Counted from the stretch's first letter, positions 45,130 to 58,722 are shown. The stretch: 64,000 nucleotides of DNA from Polytrichum commune (GCA_950295325.1 OX485808.1:7938501-8002500); one strand, 5' to 3'. The notes: a model not told the origin generated them from the sequence alone. Numbers and translations are program-made.

Positions 45130-46380
45130 CACTAGATGTTTTTGTTTTGAATCTGATTTTATTATTATTTTAAGGTTATTCTCTTCCATGATCTTATTTA
45201 ATCAATGCACAGATTCTACAAACATGAGCAGCAAAGATTTATGGAAGAGCTTGGAGGTATTTAAACGGTATGTCCTCACGTATATCTCTGCACCTAGAAG
45301 AGCTAGAAATATATGATACTTACAGCTAAAGCCTCATGTTGATACGAGCCCATACAAGTTCAACATCCAGAATTCAGATTATGGTGAGAGCAAGTACTCA
45401 AGTGGCGCTTTTGATTCGAGACGCTCGTAAAGGTGAAAACCTTACAAAGACACAGCTTTGCAGGTTTCTGAAACCATCCTACTATACAGACATCTGACTC
45501 GCGCCCTCAAATATGAATTGCATGTGGGTCGAAGGGGCGCCATAATTCCTCCACCCACCACTTTGCCTGATGGCTCAAAGCAAGAGTTAATAGCAAGAAG
45601 TTCAACTGGAAGCTGAATCTGTCAACCTGACAAGTCACTTACCTGCTTGCCGACGAGACCACAAGAAGATATGCCACTGCGACGTTGAAACTTGAAATGA
45701 CAAACCAAGTTGGATCGGGTTCGCAATGTCATTGCTAAGCGGAGGAAACAATTCCCGATGCGAACCGATCCAACGGTCAGAATTGTGTGTGGAGTTGCCA
45801 GTGCGCAGAACAGGACCACACAACTTATATTAATGGTTTCATGTTGACAAACTTACTAGTAGTGCTACCAAAAGATACTCACAGTCTCATAAGCAACTTT
45901 ATTAGTAGTCCACCGAGTGCTCCACGAGTTGATGATAATAATAATGGTTGGTGGCCGAATAAGTTTTGTAAAAGCACAGTGTCCCCCCACCCCCACCCCC
46001 TTTGACTCTTGGAAAAAGGTAAAATGAAATGAAAAACATGGAAAAGGGTGTGTTATGTTTACAAGATTTTCTTAAACAAATTGGATCAGTTTGAGCTTGT
46101 TAAAATCCACGAAAGTCACTCCAAGTCCATTTTGAGTCATAAATAACCCACTATATTTAAGATTTTTAGAAATGAAAAAAGTCTTCTCTCTCTTTAGTAA
46201 CTTTTACATCTCAACTCCAATCTTAAAACTTGACATGACACCACGATTGTGAAATTTGCAATTGCTAACTTTGTAGATTTTGCAATTCCCAATCTGATCC
46301 AATGGCCTAATTTGTGGAGCTAGATGTGTCTACCATAGGATCACTCACAGACCGTACCGACCATAGTCCGCCAAGAGCCT
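45130..46380. other. Intergenic stretch, no gene seen
   Basis: Short open frames only, without domain or splice support. A run of C (CCCCCCACCCCCACCCCC) lies near 45982-45999. Confidence 0.4.
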
Positions 46381-46734
46381 AAGGCTAGTGTAAATGTATC
46401 CTACAAAATTTGTGACTTGGCCTATAAAATTTTGAAAGTGTAGGACAAAGAGCCTATGGACAATTTAAAAACATAGGATATCAACCTATGTGATAAAAAA
46501 CATGTAGGAAATTTTGCCTACAAAGTTTTTAAAAGAGAGGAGTTTAGCCATTCATCCTTCTTCAAATTGGGAAATTAGTTGACCTAAGTACATATCTTTA
46601 CTAGGCTAATACTCGGGGCTCTTGGGTGGCACATAGATGGATATCAATAATAGCCCTAACTCCCTTCCCGCCAATCTTTACAAATACCATTCATCACAAC
46701 TCCTCTCTCATCAGCTCCTCTCTCTCTCTCTCAA

Positions 46735-46826
<92 letters not shown>

Positions 46827-47090
46827 TGGCCTTCAAACGTGGTGAAGGGCTTAGCCAGGTTCAATTCCTGCCAAGGATACCACTTAGTACTCAAATTTTG
46901 AATTTAAAGCCTACAACATTAACAGATATAAAGGATTTTAACCTACTAAAAATTAGTTTTGAAGGCAATTGGCGGGTAACTTAAAAACTCAAAAGGTTTT
47001 CAACTTACAAAAATTTGATATTGTAGGATGCAACCTATGCCATGAGGGAAATAGCCTATGCCCTTTTAAAGAGGTAGGCAATTAACCTCA
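46380..47090 (+). repeat. Dispersed repeat with tRNA-like core, copy 2
   Basis: Opposite-strand counterpart of 38230-38800. A long (CT)n microsatellite sits immediately 5' of the tRNA-like core and is absent from the other copy. The 91-115-codon frames here are translations of the repeat. Confidence 0.6.
46735..46824. repeat. (CT)n microsatellite, about 44 units
   Basis: An uninterrupted CT run of about 90 bp, ending at GCTTGGCC of the dispersed repeat core. Confidence 0.95.
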
Positions 47091-48415
47091 ATAACTTCAA
47101 AAACTTTTCAGACACTGGTACCGACGATGTACAGAAGCTGCACTTTTTCAATCATATTTGTTGATCATATTCGTTGTGACAACTCTTTGTGCTTTAGTTG
47201 AACATCATGTAGGACCACTTTATCAATCCCCAACACGGCATGTTTCCGGGCCGGATCTTTACTTTGTTTCTCTCCTTGTCTGTAATCATCAATACACCAG
47301 CTAATATAAGTATGTACTTGACTTGATGTATTTTAACTTAAACCTATTGGGTCCAAGTTGTGCATAACAGTAAAAGTTGTGCATTGGAAACTGGGTCTCA
47401 CAAGCATCGCTGCAGTGTCTGGGGAGATTTTGGGCATATATGAACTGGAAAAACTTCAAGAACATAAACTATGTTTTATAGGCCTTTCACATGATTTCAT
47501 GGGCCTGGATTTGGGAACCATTATCTCAAATCTCCATTATTTATTTTCTTTCTTTCCCCCAATGGAAACTCAGACTTTATGCCAATCTCGGAATCTTCAT
47601 CATTTCCTTTCTTTCATATTCCCTTCTGCTGTTGTAGCTCTTTGAGGCGGATGTTTAGCCTGTCTAGGGATTATGATGGGTTGCATATGAGCTTTCTAAT
47701 GTATGCTGCCATATGGATTCCGTGTTTATGCAGAAGCGTATACATACATTCCAATTTAAATGTTGAGAAATCTGCACTAGATATGATATTTAGTGTCACC
47801 AATTCTGAATGTCTTGCTCAATACTATTTGTAAATCGCAGTGCAGTGTCACCAAAATTAAATTCTAACCCAACATTATATGTCATTCCTTGTAAAAATTT
47901 TGGGGGATTATAGATATAAAGTGCCGCAATTACTGTCACTTACCCAATGATTTTTCATCCAGATTTTAATCATCCATGACAATATTTGATCACAAGTTGC
48001 CGACAAGAGAAGGTAGGGTTTTGGTCAATGGATAAAACCATCCATTAGGCATGACAGTATTTGTTCACTTATTCATAAGGAACGTCATCCGAAAAGCTAC
48101 CGTAGTGACATAAAATACCATATGACACTAAATATCACATTTAGTGTAGCAGTCAGGTCTCCCCGTTCAATGAACAGGAGGACAAGTATGTAAGTAGGCT
48201 TGGTACAGTGTCTGCACAGAAGCCAATGCTCATATAAATCACACGTCTCCGTCTTCAACTGCAGAGGACACTAACTTAGTGTCATGGAATGTCTTTGGTA
48301 TCACTCCTCCCGTGTATGGGTCTGTATAATTGGAATCTTCGCAGACTGCACTGTATAATACCATATAATACCAAATGTATTATACAACAATTAGATGCAC
48401 CTCATTCGTAGATGT
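47090..48415. other. Intergenic stretch, no gene seen
   Basis: Several 60-95-codon open frames without recognisable domains or consistent splice sites. Nothing firm is supported. Confidence 0.4.
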
Positions 48416-48417
48416 TA

Positions 48418-48690
48418 CTCTCGTCCATCACGGCTGGGGATTCGTGGCACTCACTTAGAATCATCCATCCAAGATATCGTGGATGAAGTGGCTCCAATAA
48501 AAAAAGCCACCCTATGGGGTTGAGGGCCGATTCATTCGAATATGATGTCACTAGACTAATTCGGGGCCTTTGACTCTATTTCCGGAATCAAATTGCCCAA
48601 AAATAGCCATTTAGATGATTCCTGTGTTTTTTTCATCCGCACGGATGATTCTAAGTGAGTGCCATGAATCCCCGGCCGTCCATCACCTCC
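48418..48690. repeat. Foldback with arms of about 45 bp
   Basis: GGGGATTCGTGGCACTCACT with flanks (about 48430-48470) is the near-perfect complement of GATGATTCTAAGTGAGTGCC with flanks (about 48640-48690). The loop is about 170 bp. It lies next to the hAT BED-finger fragment, and the right arm overlaps that fragment's downstream end. Confidence 0.75.
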
Positions 48691-49005
48691 TCGGCCTCGA
48701 AGATATCCTTGTCATGCATGCCACCGATGCCCTCGGATATGTCAACGCGATCAAATTCATCAATGCTACCACCACCACCATCCTCATCCTCGTTGACGGG
48801 GTCGTCTTGACCGTGGCTTATTGACCGTGGCCGCTTCTTACAACCAACATAGTGATCGCGCATGCGACCCACTGCCGCAATCACTGGTTTGTTGCAAGCG
48901 AAACACTTGCAGTACATTGACCTGAAATCACCCTGCCTATAACAAGCTCCGAACTTCTCCCAAATAGCATCTTTTGGCTTCCCTATTTCGAGTAGAGTCT
49001 ATGAC
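48652..49005 (-). pseudogene. hAT-type transposase fragment (BED zinc finger)
   Basis: The minus-strand frame from about 49005 reads GKPKDAIWEKFGACY, then CKCFACNKPV, then GRMRDHYVGC, giving the C-x2-C and H-x4-C spacing of BED fingers at the N-terminus of hAT transposases. An acidic tail (DEDGGGGSIDEFD) follows, with a stop at 48651-48653. No hAT catalytic or dimerisation region is nearby, so only the N-terminal part is left. Confidence 0.6.
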
Positions 49006-49009
49006 AAAT

Positions 49010-49815
49010 CTGAAATCTCACACTTGTTGCAAGCGAACAACACCCCTAAGGACTCTTACAGACTCCACTACGGACAAGAACAAGAACAAGAACTGTATTA
49101 TACAAATATGGTTTGGGAGTGTTGTATAATATAGTGGTATAATACCACGGGTATAATACCGCAATTATACATACACACCTATACTCCCGTAGTGTGAATT
49201 CGCCATATTTCTCAATGAGTTTCAACTAAGATTACGGTCTATGAATCGAGTCCAATTGGTTTTTCTTTCAACATATGAAGATCTTGTGGATTGTGGGTCT
49301 TACAGTAACTGACAGTATTATTCTTTGTACCAACGGGTAACCCTCATTCTTTAAGTTGTGAAGTTCAGGAATTTTTAGTTCAAATGTGGTGGGTTTTACA
49401 GGTCACTAGTAAGTGAACTATTCTAAAACATGTTTTAGAATAGTGATGTACATGTTTTAGAATAGTTCAGTTACTTAGTACATTTTCGCCTTCTTATTAA
49501 ATGAGTTTATGTAGACACCACAAATGATCTTCAACCAACTAGATATGGGTAACTTAGGGCTAGTTTCCATGTAAGTCGTTCTTGCCCACCAAATCCTAGT
49601 AGAAATGTAGATTTTACTAGGTGATTCACTGCATCAATTTTCACACACAATGACAAGCAAACAAAAACAAGAATATAAAAATTTCCAATCATGTAAGTTA
49701 AATGTCAATTCTAGTACATCATTCCCAAAGTCTCATGTCTATTGCAAAATTACACATGGAGAAACAATGATTTGAAGAGAACTACAATGATTTGACTTAG
49801 TATTGTAACCTATAT
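49010..49815. other. Intergenic stretch, no gene seen
   Basis: AT-rich. A direct and inverted repeat of TTCTAAAACATGTTTTAGAATAG type (about 49420-49485) is present, containing the small palindrome AAACATGTTT. No gene is supported. Confidence 0.45.
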
Positions 49816-50895
49816 CTACCCTCCTTTAGAAGCTAAAACAACTTGGATATGACTGGGCATGCTATGATAGAACTTTTGACACTGCTCATGAGTGATGGAA
49901 TGGAAAGAAGCTTGCACACGATCTCACAATTGAAGCATTCCTTTGGTTGGTGTTGGATACTCATTTAAAAGTGCCCACACATGCTCCATTGGATTTAGGT
50001 CATGTGATTGAGGAGGCCAAGTAAGTACATCAAAATCTTGCATCGATAACCATTGCTTGACTAGTTTTGCAATATGTTTAGGATCATTATCATGCTGAAA
50101 TATGACACAACAAGGCTTGAAACAAAACCATTCAATTGTCTTCATGACCCCATCTTGAAGAATGCTAAGATACAAAGCTTGTGTCACCTTCTCTTCTATC
50201 TTGCACACGGAACCCATGCCACATGAAGTCACACAACCCCACACAAAAAATGCACCACCTCCATGTTTAATAATCTTACTCACATGATAAGTTTGTGATT
50301 GAGATTCTCCATCCCTCACCCAACACCAAGTACGACCATCAAACCGAAATCAATTGATCTTAGTCTCATCACTAAAAATCACCCTATACCAATCATGGAT
50401 AGTCCAATCAATATGATGTTGAGCATCCAACTTGCAACACACATCATTGGCCATGAGAAACGGATTATTCCGCTTCTTTAATGACCCAAGACTTGCTTCA
50501 TGGAGTGCATGCCTCACTGTGTTGGTGCTCACTACCACACTCAAAGCATACCTCATGTTTACAACATTATCTAGTCCACCAACTACGATGGCTCTTTTAC
50601 ACACTCGTCGTTGAGCAAGGGTGATGCTTCTTGGGCACCCTCCTCTTGAAGGCTCCACATGAGGAACACACTCTCTACAAATCCTAGAAGATGTAAATTG
50701 AGAGATACCCAATAATTTTGACACTTCACGTGTGCATTCATTCACTTCTCCTCTAGTAATGCTCTCACAGGCAAAGAAAAACTTCTCAATTGTAAGAAAG
50801 GGTGTCCTAAGAACCACACTACCAACCAAAACTGAGAAAGAACTTATTCTTATAATTGAAGGTGAGTGATGAAAGCAATTCCAAAACTGAGTCAA
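49816..50895 (-). pseudogene. Tc1-like (DD34E) transposase pseudogene
   Basis: A continuous frame from ATG 50895 to TAG 49816-49818 with two in-frame TGA stops (50350-50352 and 49924-49926). Landmarks are VIFSDETKIN (first Asp), CVIFQHDNDPKH (second Asp) and LNPMEHVW (Glu). There are 34 residues between the second Asp and the Glu, so the signature is DD34E, as in Tc1. The N-terminal part includes a helix-turn-helix-like region (VSKLLGISQFTSSRICREC) and SRGGCPRS. The first TGA most simply derives from CGA, and the second from TGG. Terminal inverted repeats were not found. The usual plant mariner signature is DD39D, so this subtype is unexpected. Confidence 0.85.
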
Positions 50896-50999
50896 TGTAC
50901 TTTAGTTCATTCAATATGCAATTTTTCTCTGGTTGCTATAGTGCTCAACCTAAAATTTGAAATGACAGTAGCCAACTTGGTTGTGCATGTGACCCAATT

Positions 51000-51535
51000 T
51001 ATGATTTGGCAAAAGATCAATACACTTTTAGATCTAGCTTCCAATAATTTATTATTTTCGTAATTAACTCAGTTTTGAGAGTCAAAATATGCGTTATGTG
51101 TATAGGTGATTCCCCACAAAATGGATTTCAAAAATGAAAAGTTCTTCCCTATCGTGGCTGTTGCAATGTTTGCTCAATGGCATATTGCCATAGGTTGGGA
51201 ATTTTGTGGCGTAGGAACAAAACTGTCATTCAAATAAACTAAAAAACATGCATGCTACATGCCCCTACATGGCTTGTGGTTGTTTTATCATGATTGTGCC
51301 CCATTTCTACTGATTTAGGGTCTTTGAAGCTACATTCAATGTCAAATCAACTAAAGCGGAAAATGTCCAAGCTGTAGAAAGTTCCTGAGAACTTCATTTA
51401 ACAAATGACGATACAATATACTCCTTATGCTCCTGGCACAAATTTTATAGGGAATGTTCTCAACAACAAGTTTTTTTTTTAAAACCATGAGGTTTGCATA
51501 AAAGCAACCGTTGTGATTTTATAACATGGCCGAGT
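51000..51535. other. Intergenic stretch, no gene seen
   Basis: AT-rich upstream of the transposase pseudogene, without a recognisable feature. Confidence 0.4.
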
Positions 51536-51537
51536 GC

Positions 51538-51945
51538 ATGAGTAGCAGAGCCCAACATTGGGCGCCCATGCCCATGCCCATACCCACCCATGCCCATGGG
51601 TTTTGGGTGGGCATGGGTGCAATATTATTGTTCATGGGCGGGCATGGGTGGGCATGGCTGAGCTATTATTGTTCATGGGTGGGCATGGCTGCGATATTAT
51701 TGTTCATGGGTGGGCATGGGTGGGGCACAATTACACAATTACACAATTACACAATTACACAATACACATTACATAATTTTTGAATACATGGGCGCAATTT
51801 GAATAGCATGGGTGGGCATGGGTGGGCATGGGTGCGCACATGTCATGCTATGGGTGGGCATGGGTGGGCATAGGTCGTTGCTGATGGGCATGGTCTGGGT
51901 ATGGGTGCAATTAGAAAGGAAAATGTTGGGCTCTGATGAGTAGTA
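51538..51945. repeat. GGGTGGGCAT minisatellite inside a foldback
   Basis: Repeats of CATGGGTGGGCATGG type, in both orientations, with ATATTATTGTTCATGGG spacers (51600-51725), an ACACAATT run (51725-51760), then more of the GGGTGGGCATGG unit. The ends pair: GCAGAGCCCAACATT at about 51546-51561 and its complement at about 51926-51938. Confidence 0.75.
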
Positions 51946-52159
51946 ACCACTGGACACTTAGAGTTCTCAAAAAATATCATGATGATATATTTGTTCTTTT
52001 TAATTAGTGGACCAAAAAGAGACAACAATTTAGATTGAACATTGATGCATGGATAAATGCCTTGCTTCAACATCTTGTAGTTGATCCGAGATGACCCTAA
52101 ACTACTAGATGATGGTGGAGAGATACTCAAATCTGAAGGAAGAGGTTGACGATTCAATT

Positions 52160-52830
52160 CCCGGCTATGAAATCTCCTCTATACTTGACAGAACAACTTG
52201 CCAGATGGTCAACTACCTCTTGTGTTTTGGCGTTGGGCTGTCAACTATCTCTCTCATAAAAATTTAAAAATTTAAAAAAACACCTTGTAGCTAACTTTGG
52301 AATGATAACCCACACTTGCAGATACTTACCTGAATCGTTTCTTTATATCAAGGAGTGCAAAACTAGACTTGAACTGCCGAATTGTTGGTTTAATGCGAAC
52401 CTGGACTAATGTTTTCAAGACCAATCCGATTGTCTTGGGTTGAATGATCCCACACTTGATCTCATTCCCGTCTCATCTCTAGGTCACCCTCGCAAAGTGA
52501 ACGAACTCCCACTTGATCAACAACACATACAAATTCATGCACCAAGTTCTCCATCTACAATGGAGTTAACCACAAAGTCACCAATCCCCACTTTGTAAGG
52601 AATCTCCCATATTTTCAATTTTCCACCCCAATATTATTGATCATGGAAGAAAAACAACAAATATTAAACTAGGCTTTGAGTTAAGTTCTCGAGCTGTCTT
52701 TATGCCGGGAGCACACAAAGTGGTGAGAGGAGCAAGAAAAATGCCTACAAGAGACATGTGTATATAGGTGATAAAGAAAGTGAGAATGTTCTCAAATATA
52801 TAAAGATGAAACATGCCTAAAACTATAAAA
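52160..52830. other. Intergenic stretch, no gene seen
   Basis: Nothing supported. The region resembles degraded retroelement sequence in composition, but no motif could be read. Confidence 0.3.
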
Positions 52831-52899
52831 ATCCTCCATGACTCTAATAAGTAAGAGATTCAGTGAATTTGATGGCCCTCAATGTCGCATCATAGTGAT

Positions 52900-53580
52900 A
52901 CACTCTAACCTCCCTGATATCACGCCTATGGCAACCAAGGTGTACATGATATTAAGGAGGTATGCAGTGTTAACATGGATGTATGATAATAGAAAATTAG
53001 TGTGTTGTGTGACATTACAAAATAACACAAAATCAACATTGCAATAATGACAACATGATGCATTTGAGTGTGTGGTTTGAATTCTTTGGTGAATTATTTT
53101 CATGTCAACTTAATATGTTATATGGGAGCAAAATGTGAGAACAAGGAGGGAGATATAAACTATGCACATATGTTCCCTAGGGTTTGGGGATATAAGAGAG
53201 GGAGTGACATTATTACGGAGGTTAGGATTTACACTCAACCTCCCCAATATCATGCCTATGGCAACCAAAGTGCACATGATATCAAGGATTTATGTAATGT
53301 TAACATGGATCTATAATGGTAGAGATTTAGTGTAGCATGTGACATTATGGAATAACACAAAGTCAACATTGCAATAATGACAATAACTACAATGATGACA
53401 ACATGGTGGATGTGAGCACGTAGTTTGATTTCTTTGGTGGATTACCATAATGTCAAAAACCATTATATATGGGAGGGAAATGTGACAACAAGGAGGGAGC
53501 TTTAATTTGAGAACATCCATTCTCTAGGGTTTTAGGTCATAAGAGAAGTAGTGACTTTAAGAAAGGTGATATTATGAAGG
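52900..53580. repeat. Tandem duplication, unit about 330 bp
   Basis: AACCTCC-ATATCA-GCCTATGGCAACCAA starts units at about 52907 and 53237. Both contain ATGTTAACATGGAT and CAACATTGCAATAATGACA and end with CTAGGGTTT. Identity is about 80 per cent by eye. Confidence 0.8.
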
Positions 53581-53589
53581 TTAGGGTGT

Positions 53590-54710
53590 ATTGATGCCCC
53601 TAAAATAAGTAAATGCCCCTGAATTTAATTTTTTTGATACATAGCAATAGTAGGGTTCACCAAATTTGTATCGTTTCGAATATTTTTGAAAAATACATGT
53701 ACAAAACAAGAAGCATAGAGTTTCGACAATGTACAAAAGAGACTTTTCTCTCTCACACATTGGCAACAACCTAAGGTTGCTATGCCAACTTGAGATGGGT
53801 TTATGGAGAATTAGATTATGGTTTAAGGGATCCTTGCTTCCTTCCAAGAGGTGATCGTTGTGGGTGAATAGGTACACATTCTAAAGAAAACTTTAACATA
53901 TACTAATTTGGTCTTGAGTTAATCTGAGTAGCACTAACCCAATATATGGAGCCAATGGTCATGTAAAACCCTTTTGAAACTTGACAAGAGGAAATTATTG
54001 CATATCTTTCACTTCTCCAACAAAAACGTCATAAAGTAGTATGTCACGTAGATGTTGCTTCTCACATGCATTTTGGCAATGAAACTACCTTCACTCCCCC
54101 CCCCCAAAAAAATTAAAAATTAAAAATTAAAAAATATATAGTGAAGCACATTTGAGACTAATCAGCCACAAATATATTAGGGAACATGTTTTTAATATGG
54201 ATGGATGGTCAAGAGGTACAATCAAACACAACAATGTCCTCTTGTTGTGCGAATTGAGCATTTATATGCAACATAGATAGAAGGAGTATATCAATTCTCA
54301 CTATATATTTGATTTAGTCTAGGCATTAAGATTGATGTGCCATGTTGATTAGAGTGCAATATGAAGATAGTGGGAGGCGACTTGAGCTTCATAACCGCAA
54401 TCCTTCTTGGGCCAAGCTACTACCCCTACAATCGTTGCATAAGACAAACCCTATGAAGAGTCAAGTATTGTGGATATTTGGCCCAAGATGGCTCAACCTC
54501 TCTTGCTACTACTTAGCGGCCGAGTGAGTCCATAGGTGTGGTTCATGTAGGACGGCGAGAACGACGGCCCACACTATTACCGTTTGATGCTACTATATTC
54601 GATAAAGTAAAGGCACCACCACCGGCGCAGCAAAGTGACTCAAAGGCCCAACCCCATCTGAATGAAAGGAGTTATGCTCGTCCAAAAGGCCAACCATGCT
54701 TTATTAACAT
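53590..54710. other. Intergenic stretch, no gene seen
   Basis: Contains an A/C-rich simple stretch at 54095-54135. Open frames of 60-98 codons have no recognisable content. Confidence 0.35.
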
Positions 54711-54717
54711 AACATTG

Positions 54718-54854
54718 TTCAGATCCATAACAATGTTATGTGGGACCGACAATATTTCATGAAATATTCCCCACATTCAGACTAAATGTGAAGGACAACC
54801 ATAGATCTTTTGTGGAATATCGTCGGTCCCACGGAACATTGTTATGGATATGAA
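54718..54854. mobile_element. Foldback (MITE-like) element
   Basis: Arms of about 43 bp: TTCAGATCCATAACAATGTT with GTGGGACCGACAATATT (54718-54760) against the complement at 54811-54854, with a few mismatches and a 50-bp loop. Target duplications could not be assigned. Confidence 0.7.
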
Positions 54855-55093
54855 TAAAGTTATGAATAAGTACGCGGGCAAGTTACTGTAACCTTCGGGA
54901 AAGATGCCCACACCCACAACCAATGCTGTGGCCACATGTGGCGATGGTTTGGCCACTTTTGGGAGTCAATGGGCAAAATTATGCGGAGCCTTATTATACT
55001 TGAATCTCTATGCTAGTTACATTAACTGGAGCCCGGGCCTTTGCATGCCACAGCCATTTGCCACATTAAAGTACAAGGAGATGCCTCATCCGT

Positions 55094-55655
55094 GCAATGA
55101 ACGGGGAGTATCAACTGCTAGTTACAGATGACCCGGTTGAGTTTCAGAAATAACCTGTTGAAATTCAAGACTTTGGCAAAATTAACGATCGTTTTAATGG
55201 AATCTATGGAGTTTACCTCAAGTCAATAAAGAAAAACCAGAAGATCGCAACATGTAACCAGTTGGACTTGGAAACCACTAGGATTTTGACCAATTATGTT
55301 CAAAAATCTCCCTAGACACTACTTGCCTCATCGGTTGGGGTGAACCAACCCGTACACTGGTTCCTTGGAGGCAAGGGTTTAGGCATCCAACAAGGAACGA
55401 GTGTATGGGTTCGTTCGCCCAAATCTGCTTCATCCATGTCCTTGATGAAGCAACCCATCTTGTGGACAATCCACCAACCCTCCAAAGCCAGGAGAGCATT
55501 GGGATCTTTCGGTTTTTTCCTTATGAATTTGAGGTTTTTTCTCTATATTCTTGAAAATGATCAATAATTTTCCTAAAGTCTTGAACTTTGACCGGGTGTT
55601 TCTCAGAGGCAACCAATTCATCTATAATTAGCGGTCAGTTCTCCCCGTTCATTGC
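55094..55655. mobile_element. Possible short DNA element with 15-bp inverted ends
   Basis: GCAATGAACGGGGAG (55094-55108) and its exact complement (55641-55655) flank 530 bp without a gene. A second pairing (AACTGCTAGTT against AATTAGCGGTCAGTT) continues inward. A related motif, CTCCCCGTTCAATGAAC, is at about 48160. No target duplication is obvious. Confidence 0.45.
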
Positions 55656-55659
55656 AACC

Positions 55660-56620
55660 CTCTGCTCGTTGCGTGCAGTTTTGAAATGACTTTCACAACA
55701 CCTACCCAAGGGGGTGGGAGAGGGAATTATCGCATACGAGCATATTAACTCTCATCCATCCAACATAAAACTAGATCCCTTATACATTGGTGGTTGATTC
55801 ATCTCCAATGACTTGGACTATACTAGGATATTTAGGGTTCTCAAAGCTAATTCTATAGTTAAACCAACAAAATTAAGTAAAACTTGGGTTGCATATTGTA
55901 TTATGGTGTTCATGTTGGGTGAAAGGGAGGTGCACTCGTATGCAATAATTTCCTCTCTCATGAGGAGAATGCAGATTGAGGGAGGGGAGGGTTAAAATGT
56001 TGATTTCTATTAAGGACTTGGGGGATTGTTAAATTTTAGCTAAATTTATTCCTACATTAGGGTCAAAGACTTTGAATTAGTCTAGTGAACTTATATTGGA
56101 ATGAATCATCTCGAACCTATAGGATGTCAATTTTTATTATTACCTTGTTAGTAGGTGTTAGGAAACCAAACCGGTTGTGGGCGTGCCATGCATCTTTAAC
56201 TTGCTCCCCCTCAAGAGGTTAGGTAGTTGGTGCTAAAACAGTTACTCTAAGTGATGAGAATGGATATTGTTATTGGATTTGAACATGTTTAAATAACTAT
56301 TGTTAGCAATTGACATGGGATCTAACAAACCAAAGTATGTCTTATTCAAATTTTGTATGCAAATGTCATAAACGTTCAAATATTAATTGGTAAATGACCC
56401 AAAAACAAACTGGAGGTTTGATATTTAAGGTGATGGACATTCTCAAAATCAGTGTGTATTTATTATGCAAGAGTGTAGGGTGTTGATATTGGGTGGGGTG
56501 TTGGGTTTTAGGATGCGCTACCTTTCCCAATTATTGGAGTGTTGGGAACATGTCGTACATCTTCAAGTTACAAGTACTTCTAAAGAGGTAGTGAGGTGAT
56601 CACCTAAGGTGAGAACACTA
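55660..56620. other. Intergenic stretch, no gene seen
   Basis: AT-rich, without coding or repeat structure that I can support, up to the start of the second segmental copy. Confidence 0.4.
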
Positions 56621-57150
56621 CATTTTGAGACATTCACATAAATAAGAAGAAGGATAAATGGAACACATATGGGAGAAAGTTGTAAGATGTGAACACTTTG
56701 AAGCGGGTGTTTAGACCAAGAACCCCATTAATAACTCATATTTGTGATGGTTTAGGGTGGGCAACCCAAACCTTAGACCAAATTGAAGGGGTAATCAATA
56801 AACATTCATATTATTGCACACAAAATATGAGAGCTTGTATGAATATGGTTTAGGTAGGGCAATCCAAACCATAGATCTTATTGAAGGGGAAATATGTTAA
56901 CCAATATAATATTGCATACAAAATATTCCAAACTCTTATTTGTGATGGTTTAGGTAGGGCAATCCAAACCCTAGACCATATGGAAGGGGAAATCATGTGA
57001 CAATTATATTATTGCAAAAAAAACATACAAAGTATGGCATGTAAAATGCATAGCATGCTAACACCACACATCCATTGGATAGTGCGATCCAAAATCATAC
57101 GCCTACGCTACTATGGCCTATCTAGCCAAAAACCCTACGCCTACTATGGC

Positions 57151-57915
57151 CTATCTAGCCTTGGAGACTGCCTCTTTTTCTTTTGCATCTTTTTCTTTTG
57201 CTGCGGCTTCTTTTGCTCGCATTGCTTCAACATTCCTGAAAATCTCCGCCCCGTGACTATAGCCATTCTTGGGGTGACCGCCATCAATAACACATTTTGG
57301 ATTCCGTCGGCCGCCCGAATTATACGACGAAGAATTCGAATATGATGAAGTGGACTGTCTTGCATTTCTGGTCATGGCGTAAATACGCTCCAACTCGATG
57401 GACGCACTAGACCGCATAGGTTTACGGATGGGAGGAACCTGCAACGCGTCAATGCAAGAACACATGTGTTAGTTTAGGGAGGAAGACCCAAACGTGTCAC
57501 ACGTTCATTTTTTTTTAGCAAAATGATTGTAATGCGCGGTTAACCATGTGGGGGGGTTCACCTTGTCACCGGGGCCATTCGTGTCGGAGTTGGCGAGGAG
57601 GGGCAAGGCGTTCCGCAAAGGAATAGGAAGGGTTCCACTCTTCGTAGGCCAAGCGTCCATCCGCAGCCGCCGTTGAGGTGTAATGCTGCCGCCGGGCTGA
57701 GAGGGGGACGTCCGGACGCATTTGCGATCTATGCCCTTGAGTGGCGACGGGGACGGAGATCGCCGGAAGATTTGCTTGGGTGGGGGGCTATCGACGACGC
57801 CGGCGTCAATAGGCTCCTTGGAGTAGTCGATGGTGGACGCGGCATTGTAGACGGTCTCGTAGAAGAAGCTTCCCAAGTTTGATTCGCTGACGATCTCAAT
57901 CGAGGGCTCCAAACG
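57151..57915 (-). CDS. Second copy of the unassigned basic/helical exon pair
   Basis: Counterpart of 28420-29224: first exon about 57915-57562 (donor GTGAAC) and second exon ending in the stop at 57151. The Ala-Lys-Glu helix is shorter (one KEKEA block fewer). Reading frames are open in both exons and length differences are multiples of three, which supports selection on a protein. Function unknown. Confidence 0.5.
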
Positions 57916-58722
57916 CTGATGGCAAAATTAAAACAAACAAAACCCAAGGGGAGGGGGAGCATGTGAAAATCGATATACATTTGAGGCATAATATATCACA
58001 CACAATGGCACACCATGTAGTATCTCAAATGAGTTTATTATATTTCGCGTGAGCGTACAACTCTCTGTACATATAGTCCTTCGGATCCATGTATCTTTCA
58101 CCTATCGGATTACAACTAAGGAACCGGGGCACGGGTAGTCCGCTCCCCACGAGCGTTTGAATGTACTTAAGTAGGTCTAACAAAAAGCGGTCTCGGACCT
58201 TCTCGACCGTCCACGTAGGGCAAACTATGAAGTTCGAGGTCGGATTCAAAATGTTCTTGGAAGCGCTGTCGTCCACCATCAACGTGTTGTCACGGGTGGG
58301 GCGAACATCGTAGGGACAGCCGACCATGGTTGGACGCTGGTCCCATACGACTGGCTTCAAGACCTTAAGAAATTGGTTTACGGCGGGGTTGTTGGGCTTC
58401 TTCACAACCCTGCCCTCGGGGGTGTATAACGTTCTACAAAAATCTTGTCCTAAGACCAAGCACGGGGATTGGAGTCCCTTGAAGATGAACTCCACGACCG
58501 CCTGGGTGTTCTCGGACTTCATGGAGCTCCACACGATCACCCACCATTTGGATAGGGCGACCTGCAGGAAGCGCCGAAGCCACGGGCAGAGGTACACTAG
58601 CTTGCTTTTGATGTACGCGGGGGGTCCATCGTAGTTGGCGTCCTCGGGCTTGCAGAAAGGCACCGTGGGGACCCTCGGACAATGCACGCACTGGACAAGG
58701 ACCCCGTTGAGGTCTAGCACCA

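Noticed and set aside
46626-46984. Ser-Leu-rich and Arg-Glu-rich frames
   Set aside because: Translation of the (CT)n microsatellite and an adjoining dispersed repeat.
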